NCBI GenBank assembly: GCA_013298625.1
Contig: JAAFIF010000003.1
Span: forward strand, 124,001 to 188,000
DNA length: 64,000 nucleotides
Reading direction: 5' to 3'
Source of the DNA: Myxococcales bacterium
GTDB taxonomy: Bacteria; Myxococcota_A; Polyangia; Polyangiales; Ga0077539
The translations under genes and the position numbers were made by a program. Shown one piece after another: positions 50,744 to 59,807 of the stretch. The notes beneath the pieces were generated by a model. The model was not told the DNA's origin, ran no database searches, and worked only from the letters and a program-made list of their open reading frames with translations. Each line of letters opens with the position of its first letter. Positions within the stretch are counted from its first letter, which is position 1.

Positions 50744-53700
50744 TCACTCGAACTCGAGGCGAAAGCGCCAGTCGATGCCGCCGTTGACCTGGCCCGAGCG
50801 GTTCTGCGCGCCGGTCTGGCCGTAGTTGTCGACGCCGACCTGGATGCTGTGCTGGCGGTTGATGTCGTAGTCGATGGTCCCGCGGACCTCGCGCTGCTCG
50901 GTGATGTTGACGGTGGCGCCGGCGCGGACGCCGGTGGCGATCGGGACGCGGACGCTGACTTGGGGGACAGTGCGGCCCTGCGTGGGCGAGTAGCCGCTGG
51001 TGATGTTGAAGTCCGAGATGATCGGGACGTTGCGGCGCACGATGCGGTCGATGCCAGTGAGGTTGGAGAGGGCTTCGACGGCGAGGATCTGGCCGAGGTC
51101 CGTGGTTCCGAGCTGGTCGAGCTCGGCGCGGGTCATGCGAAAGGCGAGCATGAGGGCGATGTCTTCGCGAGAGAGCGAGGGCTCTGCGCTCATGTCGAGG
51201 GCGAAGCGCTCGCGGGTGCCGTACGCGTGCAGGTCGATGCGCCACTGGTTGCGGGCGCCTGCGCTCTCGCTCGAGCGGCGGATGTCCGTGGTGGCGAGCA
51301 CGTCGAAGGTGGGCGAGATGCGCTCGGGGTTGTCGAACTCGATGCGCGAGCGGCGGACCTCGAACTCGTTGCCGCGAAAGAAGACTCGGCCGCGCGGGAT
51401 GGTGAGCAGCCCGAGGACGCTCGGGCGCTGGTCGGTCCCGACGATGCGAAACGGCGTGGACGGCGAGAGGGCGATGTCCGCGTCGATGAGGTTGTTGCGG
51501 ATGCGAACGGGCTCTCGCGAGCGCAGCTCGAGCGCGAGCTGGACGCGGTCGCGGGTCGGGTCGTAGGGCTCTTCGGGCGCGGCGAGGCTGGTGCTGCCGC
51601 TGTCCGAGATGAGGGCCATGTCGATCGGTCGGGTGTAGCGGGCGCGGTTGAGCGTGACGTGGCCCGTAAAGGTCGGGAGCGGGTCGCCTTCGGCGAAGGA
51701 CAAGCGGGTGTCGGCGTCGAGGGCGATCTCGATTCCGCTGCTCGGGCTGAGCGCGAGGTTGCGCACGACGAGCGGAACATCGACGCGCTCGAGGTCGCGG
51801 CCGCGAAAGCGCACGACGCCGCCGGACAGGTCGATGGAGCTCGAGCCGAAGCGAGCGCGGGCGCGTTCGAGGGAGACCTGCGTTCCTTCGAGGCGGATCG
51901 TCAGGTCGAGGTCGTCCACGGACTGCGGCAGCGCGGCGGCGCGCAAGCTGCCCGAGTCGAGCTCGACCAGCCCGCGCAGCTCGGGCGAGTCGGTGTTGCC
52001 GCCCACTGCGACGCGAAAGTGCGCGGTCCCGCGGGCCTCTTGCACGAGCGCAGGAAACCGCCGCGCCAGCTGCGCGAGGTCCGCTTCGCCCGAGAGCGTG
52101 AGCGCGAGCGTTCCGTCCGTGGTGGCGCCGCCAGCGATGGCCAGCGTGACGCCGTCGGGGCCGAGGATCGGCGAGACCGGCAGCGCCGCAGCCGCCGTCT
52201 GCGCCGTCCGCGTGAACAGCCCCCGCGGCGCGGCCGCGCACGGCGCGCTCGATCGCGCGGCGGCCGGGTCGATCCAGAGCCTCCCGTCGTTGGCGCACAC
52301 CGCCAGCGGCGCGTTGGACGGGAGCGCCACGCGCACGCCCATCGCGCGCAAGTCCAACGCGTCGAGGGCGACCCGTGCACGCGCATGCATGGGATCTCTC
52401 AACGACAGCTCTTCGACGTGAATGCGCGCGGCCGCCCTCGCGAGCGGCGCGTCTCCGAGGCGCGCCACGAGCCGCGCGGGCATCCACGGCAGCAGGTCGA
52501 TCGCGGCGCTCGTACCTGTGGCGTTCGGATGCGACAGCTCGACGGAGCCCTGCATGACCGCGTCCCGCCACGAGCGCCCGAAATCGCGCTGCCAATTGCC
52601 GTCCGCGTCGCGCCACGGCTCTTGCACAAACGGAACGAGCAGGCTCCCGTCGATGCGCACCGAGCCGTCGACCGCGTCGGCCACGAGCGACCATCGCTGC
52701 GGGTCTGGAAGGGGCGCCGCAGCGACCTGCGGCCTGTGCTCGGCGCTGCGCGCGATGCGCTCGTTGACGGACTCTTGCGTGAGGCGCCCGGTCGGGTCCG
52801 GCGTCGAGCGCAAGCGCAAGCGCACGCTGCCGAACTCGCGCTGCGCCGCGCTCAGGTCGCGCACGTCCGCGTCGATGGACCATCGCTGCGACTCCGCGGT
52901 GCCTTCGAGCACGCCCGTCCCGTCGACGATCCCGCGGAGGTTCATCCCATCGGTGAGCGTGAGGCGCCCGAGGTCTGCTCCGCGCACGGAGCCTGTGATG
53001 TGCATGCGAGCGCCAAGGTCGACGGAGCCGCCGGCCTCGAGGGTCCCGTTGGCGACGCGTCCGCGCGCGTACTCGATGCCGAGCCGCGAGCCGCGAAATC
53101 CCCGGTTGCGGATGAGCCAATCGTACGTGGCGTGCAGGTCCGCGTGCTGGATCGTCTCGCCGAACGCGTGCACCGCGAGGTCCCACCCGCGCACGTCCGC
53201 GTGCAGGACTCCCTTGGGATCGTCGCCCGGTCGACCGAGCACGTACTCGACGTCGGCGCGCACGAAGCCGTGCCTCGGTCGCGCGTTCGCAGGGCGCTCT
53301 TCGCCGCGCCGCGATCGGGGTCGCGCGCTCTCGCTCACCCAGCACTCGCTGCGCGGCAGCGCGCGGTCGTGCGACGCGAGCCCGCAGTCTTGCATCGTCC
53401 CGCCCGTGTACGGCTCGAAGACCGGGTCTCCTTCGAACTCGAACATGTGATAGTAGTCCGCGAGCTGAGCGTCCGACGACTCGACGCGCGCGGCTGCAAC
53501 CAACGTATACCTGGAGAAATCCAGGATCGCGTCGCGCGCGCTGAACACGCTGCGACCCTGGCGCACGATGAGCTCGGGGCCGCGCAGGGTGATCCCGCGC
53601 AGCTGCCACGGCTTGCCCGGCGCGGTCTCGAGGTCGCCGATCGGCAGGCCCGCGAACTGAAACCCACGCACGCGCGTGGTGCCCGACACGATGATGTCCG

Positions 53701-55477
53701 AGAACGGTCCTCCGCCGTTGACCACGGCTTCGGCGTGGCCGGCGATGGGGATTCCGGCGATGGTGCCGACGTCCGAGAGGTCGATCGCCGTGCTGCGAAT
53801 GTTGCGCACGACCATGTCGGGCCTGCTCGGGTCGTGCACGGTCCGCACTTCGACCTCGTCGCCGACGATGTGCGTGTGGCCGAAGTCCGCGCGCATGTCG
53901 CTGAAGCGCACGAACAGCGAGTCTAGGTCGAGGTCGAGCGCGACGCGCCCGCGCGGGATCGAGATGATGGGCTCGTGCGGCGGACCCCAGCGATGAAAGT
54001 CCTTCACGATCGCAAAATCGCGGGTGTCCGCGTCGATCTCGAGGTGCATCCCAGGGCGCGCGCGGTCCGGCGGCTGCCCGAAGCGCTCGGGGATCAGGGT
54101 GATCTCCGCGAGCGCGTCGATGGACCACAGGACCTTGGCGAAGTCCGTGACGGACACCTCGCGCATGAGTTGCTCGAAGCGGAGCCCCTGCGTCTCGAAG
54201 AAGCCATCGAGCCGCACGGTGGGCGTGAGCGAGAAGACCAGCGGTCGATCGGGCCTGCGCGGAGAGGGCGAGAGCACCCTTCCTCCGCCGTAGCGGGCGT
54301 CGAGTCGATCGACGATGAGCGCGCGGTGCGTCCCGTGAAAATCCAGCTCGATCGACTGTCCTCCGCCGAACGTCCCGTTGCGGCCGAGGGGCCGGGTGTC
54401 CATCAGCGTGATGGTGACCGCGCGCGCGCTGGCGTGCCCCCGCACCTCGGCGGACATCGACGCGGGGTTGAACGTGGCGCTCGCCTCGACGCTCACGTCG
54501 CCGCGCAACAACGGGGCGGTTCGAGGCAGCGGGCAGGTGGCCACGGACAGCGGAACCCTCGCGCGCACGCTCGCGCGGATCGCCTCGCGGAGGTTCAGCG
54601 GCACGAGCGCGTCGCTGACGTGCGCCTCTGCGTCGAGGGCCTCGATGTGCGCGGCGCCCACGCGGAGCACGGCGAAATCACGGAGCTCGGCGCGCGCTTC
54701 GATTCTGCGAATGGGGCCGTCGAAGCACTTGAGCCCCGTGTGCTGGCTGGTGATGGGGCTGCTCAGCGAGCCGCCGCGCGAGAGCAGGCCGACGAGCAGT
54801 CGTTGATTGTTGTCGTTGCGCACGTCGAGGTCGACGGACTCGAGCGTGATCGACCCGATCTGGTCGTGCTCGACGCGCACGCGCACGTCGGACACTGCGA
54901 TGTCACGAAAGGGCAGCTGCGGCGGTCCTGGGGGCGGAGCTGGGCCGGGCTTGACCACGGGGCCGTTGGCGAGGCGCCCGTTCTTGAACACCACGCGCAC
55001 TTCGCCGCCGTCGATTTCGATCGCCGAAATCTGCGGCGCGCCGCGCAGCAACGAGCGCAGCGAAGGGCGCAGGTCTGCCCACTCGACGCGCGCGAGGAGG
55101 CCCTCGGTGGGGTGCCGGACTTCGACGGATTCGGCGTGGATGGCCATGCGTCGCCAGGACCAGCCGGCGCGACCGATGGAGAGCTCGAGGCCCGTGGCTG
55201 CGCGCACCTGCTGCGAGATCGTCGTGATGGTCTTGCGCGCGGCCCACTCGGTGCGTGCGACGAGCGTGACGACGGCGACGAGCGCGAGCAGGACGAACGA
55301 TGCGACCGTGCGACGACCGCTGCGACGTGGCTTCTTCTTGTCGGTCGACGGAGAAGAATCTCTGGGCGCGGTCGAGACCGAATCGGGGTCGCCCTGCTCG
55401 AGCGCAGACGATGGCGATGGCGCTTGCTCGGGCGCCTCCGTCGTCGGTGCGTCGGTCTCGTGGGCGTTGTCGGTCAT
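50744..55477 (-). CDS. TamB-like translocation/assembly protein
   Basis: 1577 aa. Short cytoplasmic N-terminus with basic tract KKKPRRSGRR, one transmembrane helix (about 57-73, ASFVLLALVAVVTLVA), then a very long beta-rich periplasmic part (many repeats such as RGHASARAVTITLMDTR, SVDLGARMHITGSVRGADLG), ending with the conserved C-terminal DUF490/TamB block (SPTFDVLATTDIRRSS, SREDIALMLAFRMTRAEL, GVDNYGQTG...GIDWRFRLEFE). TamB bridges inner and outer membranes in outer-membrane protein or lipid transport. TamA is not adjacent. Confidence 0.92.
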   Translation of the reverse strand: MTDNAHETDAPTTEAPEQAPSPSSALEQGDPDSVSTAPRDSSPSTDKKKPRRSGRRTVASFVLLALVAVVTLVARTEWAARKTITTISQQVRAATGLELSIGRAGWSWRRMAIHAESVEVRHPTEGLLARVEWADLRPSLRSLLRGAPQISAIEIDGGEVRVVFKNGRLANGPVVKPGPAPPPGPPQLPFRDIAVSDVRVRVEHDQIGSITLESVDLDVRNDNNQRLLVGLLSRGGSLSSPITSQHTGLKCFDGPIRRIEARAELRDFAVLRVGAAHIEALDAEAHVSDALVPLNLREAIRASVRARVPLSVATCPLPRTAPLLRGDVSVEASATFNPASMSAEVRGHASARAVTITLMDTRPLGRNGTFGGGQSIELDFHGTHRALIVDRLDARYGGGRVLSPSPRRPDRPLVFSLTPTVRLDGFFETQGLRFEQLMREVSVTDFAKVLWSIDALAEITLIPERFGQPPDRARPGMHLEIDADTRDFAIVKDFHRWGPPHEPIISIPRGRVALDLDLDSLFVRFSDMRADFGHTHIVGDEVEVRTVHDPSRPDMVVRNIRSTAIDLSDVGTIAGIPIAGHAEAVVNGGGPFSDIIVSGTTRVRGFQFAGLPIGDLETAPGKPWQLRGITLRGPELIVRQGRSVFSARDAILDFSRYTLVAAARVESSDAQLADYYHMFEFEGDPVFEPYTGGTMQDCGLASHDRALPRSECWVSESARPRSRRGEERPANARPRHGFVRADVEYVLGRPGDDPKGVLHADVRGWDLAVHAFGETIQHADLHATYDWLIRNRGFRGSRLGIEYARGRVANGTLEAGGSVDLGARMHITGSVRGADLGRLTLTDGMNLRGIVDGTGVLEGTAESQRWSIDADVRDLSAAQREFGSVRLRLRSTPDPTGRLTQESVNERIARSAEHRPQVAAAPLPDPQRWSLVADAVDGSVRIDGSLLVPFVQEPWRDADGNWQRDFGRSWRDAVMQGSVELSHPNATGTSAAIDLLPWMPARLVARLGDAPLARAAARIHVEELSLRDPMHARARVALDALDLRAMGVRVALPSNAPLAVCANDGRLWIDPAAARSSAPCAAAPRGLFTRTAQTAAAALPVSPILGPDGVTLAIAGGATTDGTLALTLSGEADLAQLARRFPALVQEARGTAHFRVAVGGNTDSPELRGLVELDSGSLRAAALPQSVDDLDLTIRLEGTQVSLERARARFGSSSIDLSGGVVRFRGRDLERVDVPLVVRNLALSPSSGIEIALDADTRLSFAEGDPLPTFTGHVTLNRARYTRPIDMALISDSGSTSLAAPEEPYDPTRDRVQLALELRSREPVRIRNNLIDADIALSPSTPFRIVGTDQRPSVLGLLTIPRGRVFFRGNEFEVRRSRIEFDNPERISPTFDVLATTDIRRSSESAGARNQWRIDLHAYGTRERFALDMSAEPSLSREDIALMLAFRMTRAELDQLGTTDLGQILAVEALSNLTGIDRIVRRNVPIISDFNITSGYSPTQGRTVPQVSVRVPIATGVRAGATVNITEQREVRGTIDYDINRQHSIQVGVDNYGQTGAQNRSGQVNGGIDWRFRLEFE

Positions 55478-55722
55478 GAGGGAGGGCGCGTTCGAGAAGG
55501 GCTCGTTGCGAGCGTGATACGCCCGGGTGACAAGCTAGCACCCCTGCGGAGGCGACCTCGGTGTTTCGCTGTAAAATTGCACGGAGAAGTGAGCGACGCC
55601 CCCGTGCGACGCGGCCTACGCGGGTTGACGGTCGGGAGATGTACCACTAATGCCAGCGCGCGATGGACGCAGGCGTGTCCTCCGGCATTCGCCGCGAGCG
55701 CGTGTGAACATCGACGACGACC

Positions 55723-56370
55723 ATGACTTCTGCGCTGACGTTCGGGCTGGGGGCATTTACTTCGATCTTCGCGATTGTGGATCCGTTTGCGGCGCTGCCG
55801 GTGTTTCTGGCGCTGACGGGGCACGAGACCGACGTGAGGCGCAGGCAGATCGCTTGGCGCGCGGCGGTGACGGTGTTCGCGGTGCTCGCGGTGTTCGCGA
55901 CGTGCGGGCAGCTGTTGTTTCGCTTCTTCGGGATCTCGGTCGCGGGCTTCAAGATCGCGGGGGGAATTCTCTTGATGGGCGTCGCGCTGGACATGATGGG
56001 CGCGAAGCACTCGGCGACGAAGACGACGCCGGGCGAAGAAGAAGAGGCGACGACGAAGGCGGACGTGGGGTTGGTTCCGGTGGGGATTCCGCTGTTGAGC
56101 GGGCCTGGGGCGATCGCGTCGGCGATGTTGTTGGCGGCGCGCGCGGGCACGATCCCCGAGAAGGGCGCGCTCTACGTGGCGCTGCTCGTGGTGGCGCTGC
56201 TGTGCTTCTTGGTCTTGCGCAGCGCGACGGTGATCGGGCGCTTCTTGGGCCGCACGGGGATGAACGTGATCAACCGCGTGATGGGGCTGATCCTCGCGGC
56301 CGTGGCGGTGGAGTTCTTCTTGGACGGCGTGAAGCTGGCGCTGCCTGGGCTCGCGCGCGTGGGGCGATAA
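55723..56370 (+). CDS. MarC family integral membrane protein
   Basis: 215 aa with six hydrophobic segments. ALTFGLGAFTSIFAIVDPFAALPVFLALT at the N-terminus, GFKIAGGILLMGVALDMM, PVGIPLLSGPGAIASAML and GMNVINRVMGLILAAVAVEFFLDGVK are characteristic of MarC/UPF0056. Function of the family is not firmly known. Lies opposite TamB across a 245-bp spacer. Confidence 0.93.
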   Translation: MTSALTFGLGAFTSIFAIVDPFAALPVFLALTGHETDVRRRQIAWRAAVTVFAVLAVFATCGQLLFRFFGISVAGFKIAGGILLMGVALDMMGAKHSATKTTPGEEEEATTKADVGLVPVGIPLLSGPGAIASAMLLAARAGTIPEKGALYVALLVVALLCFLVLRSATVIGRFLGRTGMNVINRVMGLILAAVAVEFFLDGVKLALPGLARVGR

Positions 56371-56373
56371 CTC

Positions 56374-57114
56374 TCAGGCGAAGAGGCGCTTGGCCTTGGC
56401 GAGCACCGAGCGAAAGCGGCTCGGGTGCTTCTCGCTGAGCACGCGGCCCCACGTGCCGTCGATGATCACGTGAAACTCTTCGGCGAGGCCGGGGACCGCT
56501 TCGCCGTCGTAGCGATAGCGCATGACCCAGAGGGGGACGTGCACGAGGGCGATCGAGCGGACGTCGGCTTCGGCGCGGGCGTAGATCGCGTTGGCGGGGC
56601 GCATCGCGGCGCGGACGCGGTGGGCGCACTCTTGCTCGGCGAGCTCTTTGGGCACGTCGGGCTCGGCGACCAGGCCGTCGAGCGTCGCGTGCGCGAGCGG
56701 GACGAGCTTGTCCTGCGGAACGACGATGAACGGCGAGACCTCGTACGAGAAGAACCTGCGCGCGGACGTGACGACGACCACGTCGCGGTTGTCGGTCCCG
56801 CCCGTGGGTACAGGCAGCGGAACGTGCCGGTTTTTTGCAGACGGAATGCTCACCGTCGAGATCCCGATGTGAAAGCCCTCTGCGTGCACGTTGGCGCGCC
56901 ACACCGGCAGGTGGACGAGGACAGGCTTCTCGAAGAAGGCTGAGTGATCGAGGTCTGCGGGGCGCGCGAAGCGGTCGCGCGCGCGGGCGTCGAGCAGCCG
57001 CCGGGCCATTGTCTCGTCAATGGCGGTGGGCATCGCGAAGCGCAGGTCGGGGTCGACCAGGACGGGCTTCTCGAGGCGAGTGACCAGCGGCGCGAACGGA
57101 GCGCGTGAAACCAT
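56374..57114 (-). CDS. Unknown protein
   Basis: 246 aa, mostly soluble, with beta-strand patterns (LVHLPVWRANVHAEGFHIGIST, IALVHVPLWVMRYRYDGEAVP). One Cys, few conserved motifs, and a basic C-terminus (RSVLAKAKRLFA). Not recognised. ATG 57114 preferred to the open extension. Ends 3 bp after the convergent MarC stop. Confidence 0.75.
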   Translation of the reverse strand: MVSRAPFAPLVTRLEKPVLVDPDLRFAMPTAIDETMARRLLDARARDRFARPADLDHSAFFEKPVLVHLPVWRANVHAEGFHIGISTVSIPSAKNRHVPLPVPTGGTDNRDVVVVTSARRFFSYEVSPFIVVPQDKLVPLAHATLDGLVAEPDVPKELAEQECAHRVRAAMRPANAIYARAEADVRSIALVHVPLWVMRYRYDGEAVPGLAEEFHVIIDGTWGRVLSEKHPSRFRSVLAKAKRLFA

Positions 57115-57170
57115 CGTGTGAAACGTACCTGCACTCGGGGCGCGGCGCACTCACGCAGCGCCGAGGCGGG

Positions 57171-58442
57171 TCAGGCGCTCGGCGGATTCCACCCTTCGAG
57201 CGCGCGTTCGACGAGCGAGAGGCGGTCTTGTCCCCAGAAGAGCGCGTCGCCGACGCGAAACGTGGGGACTCCGAAGGCGCCGGCGTCCATGGCGGACTGC
57301 GTTCGATCGATGAGCGATTGCTTGACGGCGGGGTCGCTCGCGCGATCGATGAGGGCGCGGTCGAGCTCGCTCGCGCGAAGGCAACGGGCGAGCGTCTCGT
57401 CGGCGTCGGGGTCCTCGTCGCGCTCCCACACCGAGCGAAAGACCTCGGTCGAGAAGCGCTCGACGGGGCCGAAGTCACCGCCGTCCTCCACGGGGCAGAG
57501 CGCCGCGGCGATGCGCTGGGCGCGCAGGGTGCGCACGGGAAACTGGCTGTTCCATCGGTACGGCGCGCCCCAGAGGCGGGCCCATCGCTCGAGGTCTTCG
57601 GTGACGAACCGCTGCTTGTTCTCGGAGAAAGTCTCGAGCGGCACCGTCGGGCCGCCGAGCGCCTTGAACAGCCCGCCCAACAAGATCGGCCGCCAGATGA
57701 TCCGCGCTCCGCTGCGGGCGGCGAGCGCCTTCACACCGTACGACCCCAGGTACGCGAAGGGCGACGAAGGGTCGTAGAAGAACTCGATCGTCGACGGTCT
57801 TGAATCCGTGCGCACAAATCGACCCGCGCCGGGTTCAATGGGCTCTCCTCCGAGTGCGCGCTCGAGCATGGCGAGCCTGTCTTGCCCGAAGTACAGCTCG
57901 TCGCCGACGAACATCGCTGGCGCGCCGAAGGCTCCCCTGCGCGCGGCCTCGTCGGTGCTCGATTGCAGCGCAGCTTTGGTGCGTTGGTCGATGCCGGCGA
58001 TCACCATGGACCCGTCGACGCCCGCTTCGTCGAGGACGGTGCGCAAGATCGCAGGGTCGCCGATGTCACGATGGGTCACCCAGTGCGCGCGGTACAAGTG
58101 ATGGATCACCGCGCTCGCGGCGGCGGGCTGCCGCGCGAGCACGACCAGCGTCGCGCGCAGCGCCTCGACCGAGCGCGCATAGCCGCCAGGCCGCGGAACG
58201 CTCAGCGGTACGCCCCACAAATCCGCCCACCGACGCTGATCCGCGACGAGCATCCGCGCCTTGGTCGGGTGCAGCGTCGCGGCGAGGTTGGTCGCTGTCC
58301 CGATCGAGCGAAACAGTCCGCCGAGCAGCATCGGGCGCCACACGAGCGCGCTCTTGGTCCGCGCGCACAGCGCTTCGATCTGCGTCGACGCCAGGTACGC
58401 GTAGGGGCAGGTGTAGTCGAAGAAGAACTCGACGGTCTTCAC
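57171..58442 (-). CDS. Tandem DsbA/HCCA-isomerase-like (kappa-GST) protein
   Basis: 423 aa made of two consecutive DsbA-fold domains of the 2-hydroxychromene-2-carboxylate isomerase type. Domain 1 (about 1-205): VKTVEFFFDYTCPYAYLA at the start, LVWRPMLLGGLFRS, and AFGAPAMFVGDELYFGQDRL near the end. Domain 2 (about 210-423): STIEFFYDPSSPFAYLGS, IIWRPILLGGLFKA, and GAFGVPTFRVGDALFWGQDRL. The catalytic position is Cys in domain 1 (TCPYAY) and Ser in domain 2 (SSPFAY). Start GTG 58442 gives the family N-terminus; GTG 58460 is also open. Confidence 0.88.
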   Translation of the reverse strand: MKTVEFFFDYTCPYAYLASTQIEALCARTKSALVWRPMLLGGLFRSIGTATNLAATLHPTKARMLVADQRRWADLWGVPLSVPRPGGYARSVEALRATLVVLARQPAAASAVIHHLYRAHWVTHRDIGDPAILRTVLDEAGVDGSMVIAGIDQRTKAALQSSTDEAARRGAFGAPAMFVGDELYFGQDRLAMLERALGGEPIEPGAGRFVRTDSRPSTIEFFYDPSSPFAYLGSYGVKALAARSGARIIWRPILLGGLFKALGGPTVPLETFSENKQRFVTEDLERWARLWGAPYRWNSQFPVRTLRAQRIAAALCPVEDGGDFGPVERFSTEVFRSVWERDEDPDADETLARCLRASELDRALIDRASDPAVKQSLIDRTQSAMDAGAFGVPTFRVGDALFWGQDRLSLVERALEGWNPPSA

Positions 58443-58477
58443 GGTGCGAGCGTGCCACACTCGCGTCGCCCGCGACC

Positions 58478-59626
58478 ATGCCCTCCGCTCGTCCGCTCTC
58501 GATCGCCCTCGCGCTCTGCCTGTGCGCGGCGGCTGTCGAAGCGCAGGCGCAAACCGACGCCGCGACGGACGCGCGCTTCGAGCGTGACGCGCTCGCGGCG
58601 CTTCGGGGAAGGCTCGAGCGCGACGCGATTTCGACGGAAGAATTGCAGTCTATCGTCGTTGATGCCCGCGCGCTCGCCGCCCGATCGTCCGACGCCCGCG
58701 CCCGCGCCGAGGCGCTGTTTTACGGAGCGGACGCCGCGGACCGCGCGCGCTCGTTCTCCGCTTCGCTCGCGCTGTACCGCGCCTCGCTCGAGGCGGCGCC
58801 GGGCGCGCGCTTCGCAGGACGCGCGCGAGCGAGGGCGGCGACGCTCGCTCCCAACGAGGCCGATGGCTTCGCGGGGCTCAGCGAGCTCGAGCGATTTCGA
58901 CTGCGAATCTCCTCGGTAAGCGCCGAAGAGCTCCGCGCGTTCGCCGCGCGCGCCGCGACGTGGAGCGCGACCCCCGCCCGCGTGCAGGCTCGGCTCTTGG
59001 CCGCCTCGGGCCTCGCGCGACTCGGGGCCGACGACGACGCGGTGGCCATCTTTCGCGCGATCGCCACGGACGCGACGAGCTCATCGGACGATCGAACGCT
59101 GGCCCTGCACGAGCTCTCGCGGGTCCGCGTCGCGCAAGGTTCTCCCTCGGTCGCGCGCGACGAGCTGCGCGCGCTCAGCGCAGATCGCAGCGAGGTGGCT
59201 CACGCCTCGCGCCTCGCGCGAAGGGCGACGCTGCGTCGCGCCGCGTGGGTGCTGCTCGTCGCGCAGTGGGTGTACGGCCTCGCGTCGGTCGCGCGCGCGT
59301 GGAGGGCGGGCCTGCTCGCGCGGGTCTGGCGAGGGTGGCGTCGGCCGCTTCCGCTCGTGCACATCGGGGTGCTCACCGTCGGAGGCGCGCTGCTCACGCG
59401 CTCGTACGACCACCACGACGCCTCGCACGTCTGGGCCTTCGGCGCGGCGGTGGTCACGGTGTATCTCAGCGCGACCGCGGCGAGCGCCGTCGCGCACGGC
59501 GAGGCAGTTCGGTCGCGCGCGCGGACGGCGGGGCGTGTGATGCTCGCGGTCACCGCGGTGCTCGCGGCGAGCTTTCTCGCGATGCACCGCTTCGACGCAG
59601 GGATGCTCGATGGAATCTCACTCTGA
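58478..59626 (+). CDS. Membrane protein with exported helical-repeat domain, first gene of the rSAM operon
   Basis: 382 aa. Signal-like hydrophobic N-terminus (LSIALALCLCAAAVEAQA), then about 200 residues of Ala/Arg-rich TPR-like helices (AEALFYGADAADRARSFSASLALYRASLEA, ARLLAASGLARLGADDDAVAIFRAIA), then four transmembrane segments in the last 120 residues (AWVLLVAQWVYGLASVA; LVHIGVLTVGGALL; VWAFGAAVVTVYLSATAAS; MLAVTAVLAASFLAM). ATG 58478. Overlaps the 65-aa peptide gene by 17 nt, so it is translationally coupled to the radical-SAM operon. Confidence 0.82.
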   Translation: MPSARPLSIALALCLCAAAVEAQAQTDAATDARFERDALAALRGRLERDAISTEELQSIVVDARALAARSSDARARAEALFYGADAADRARSFSASLALYRASLEAAPGARFAGRARARAATLAPNEADGFAGLSELERFRLRISSVSAEELRAFAARAATWSATPARVQARLLAASGLARLGADDDAVAIFRAIATDATSSSDDRTLALHELSRVRVAQGSPSVARDELRALSADRSEVAHASRLARRATLRRAAWVLLVAQWVYGLASVARAWRAGLLARVWRGWRRPLPLVHIGVLTVGGALLTRSYDHHDASHVWAFGAAVVTVYLSATAASAVAHGEAVRSRARTAGRVMLAVTAVLAASFLAMHRFDAGMLDGISL

Positions 59627-59807
59627 TCAAAGCGCATCGGACCACACGGACGACGACATCCTCGTCGTGCGAAGGGGCCCTGGCGCCAACTGCTCGTCCA
59701 TCGGCAGCGCGGTCGAGATGCTCTTTCTCTCGGCGACGCTCGGCGCCGCGGTGCTCGCGGCGATCGCGGCGGCGCTCGACCCCGCCGAGCGCGAAGAGGA
59801 CCCGTGA
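59610..59807 (+). CDS. 65-aa peptide, possible substrate of the adjacent radical SAM enzyme
   Basis: An acidic/Ser-rich leader (ESHSDQSASDHTDDDILVV), a short RRGPGANCSSIGS segment (21-33, with the only Cys, C28), then one hydrophobic helix (36-57) and an acidic tail. Overlaps the upstream gene by 17 nt and its TGA overlaps the GTG start of the radical SAM gene. Position just before a SPASM radical SAM gene is typical of a ribosomally made, modified peptide precursor, but a small membrane protein with another role fits too. Homologous family not recalled. Confidence 0.72.
   Translation: MESHSDQSASDHTDDDILVVRRGPGANCSSIGSAVEMLFLSATLGAAVLAAIAAALDPAEREEDP

Noticed and set aside
50715-54128. Long alternative-frame ORFs over the TamB gene (also 50849-53926 on the plus strand)
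   Set aside because: Low-complexity Arg/His/Ala composition; the 1577-aa frame has a signal anchor and the conserved TamB C-terminus.
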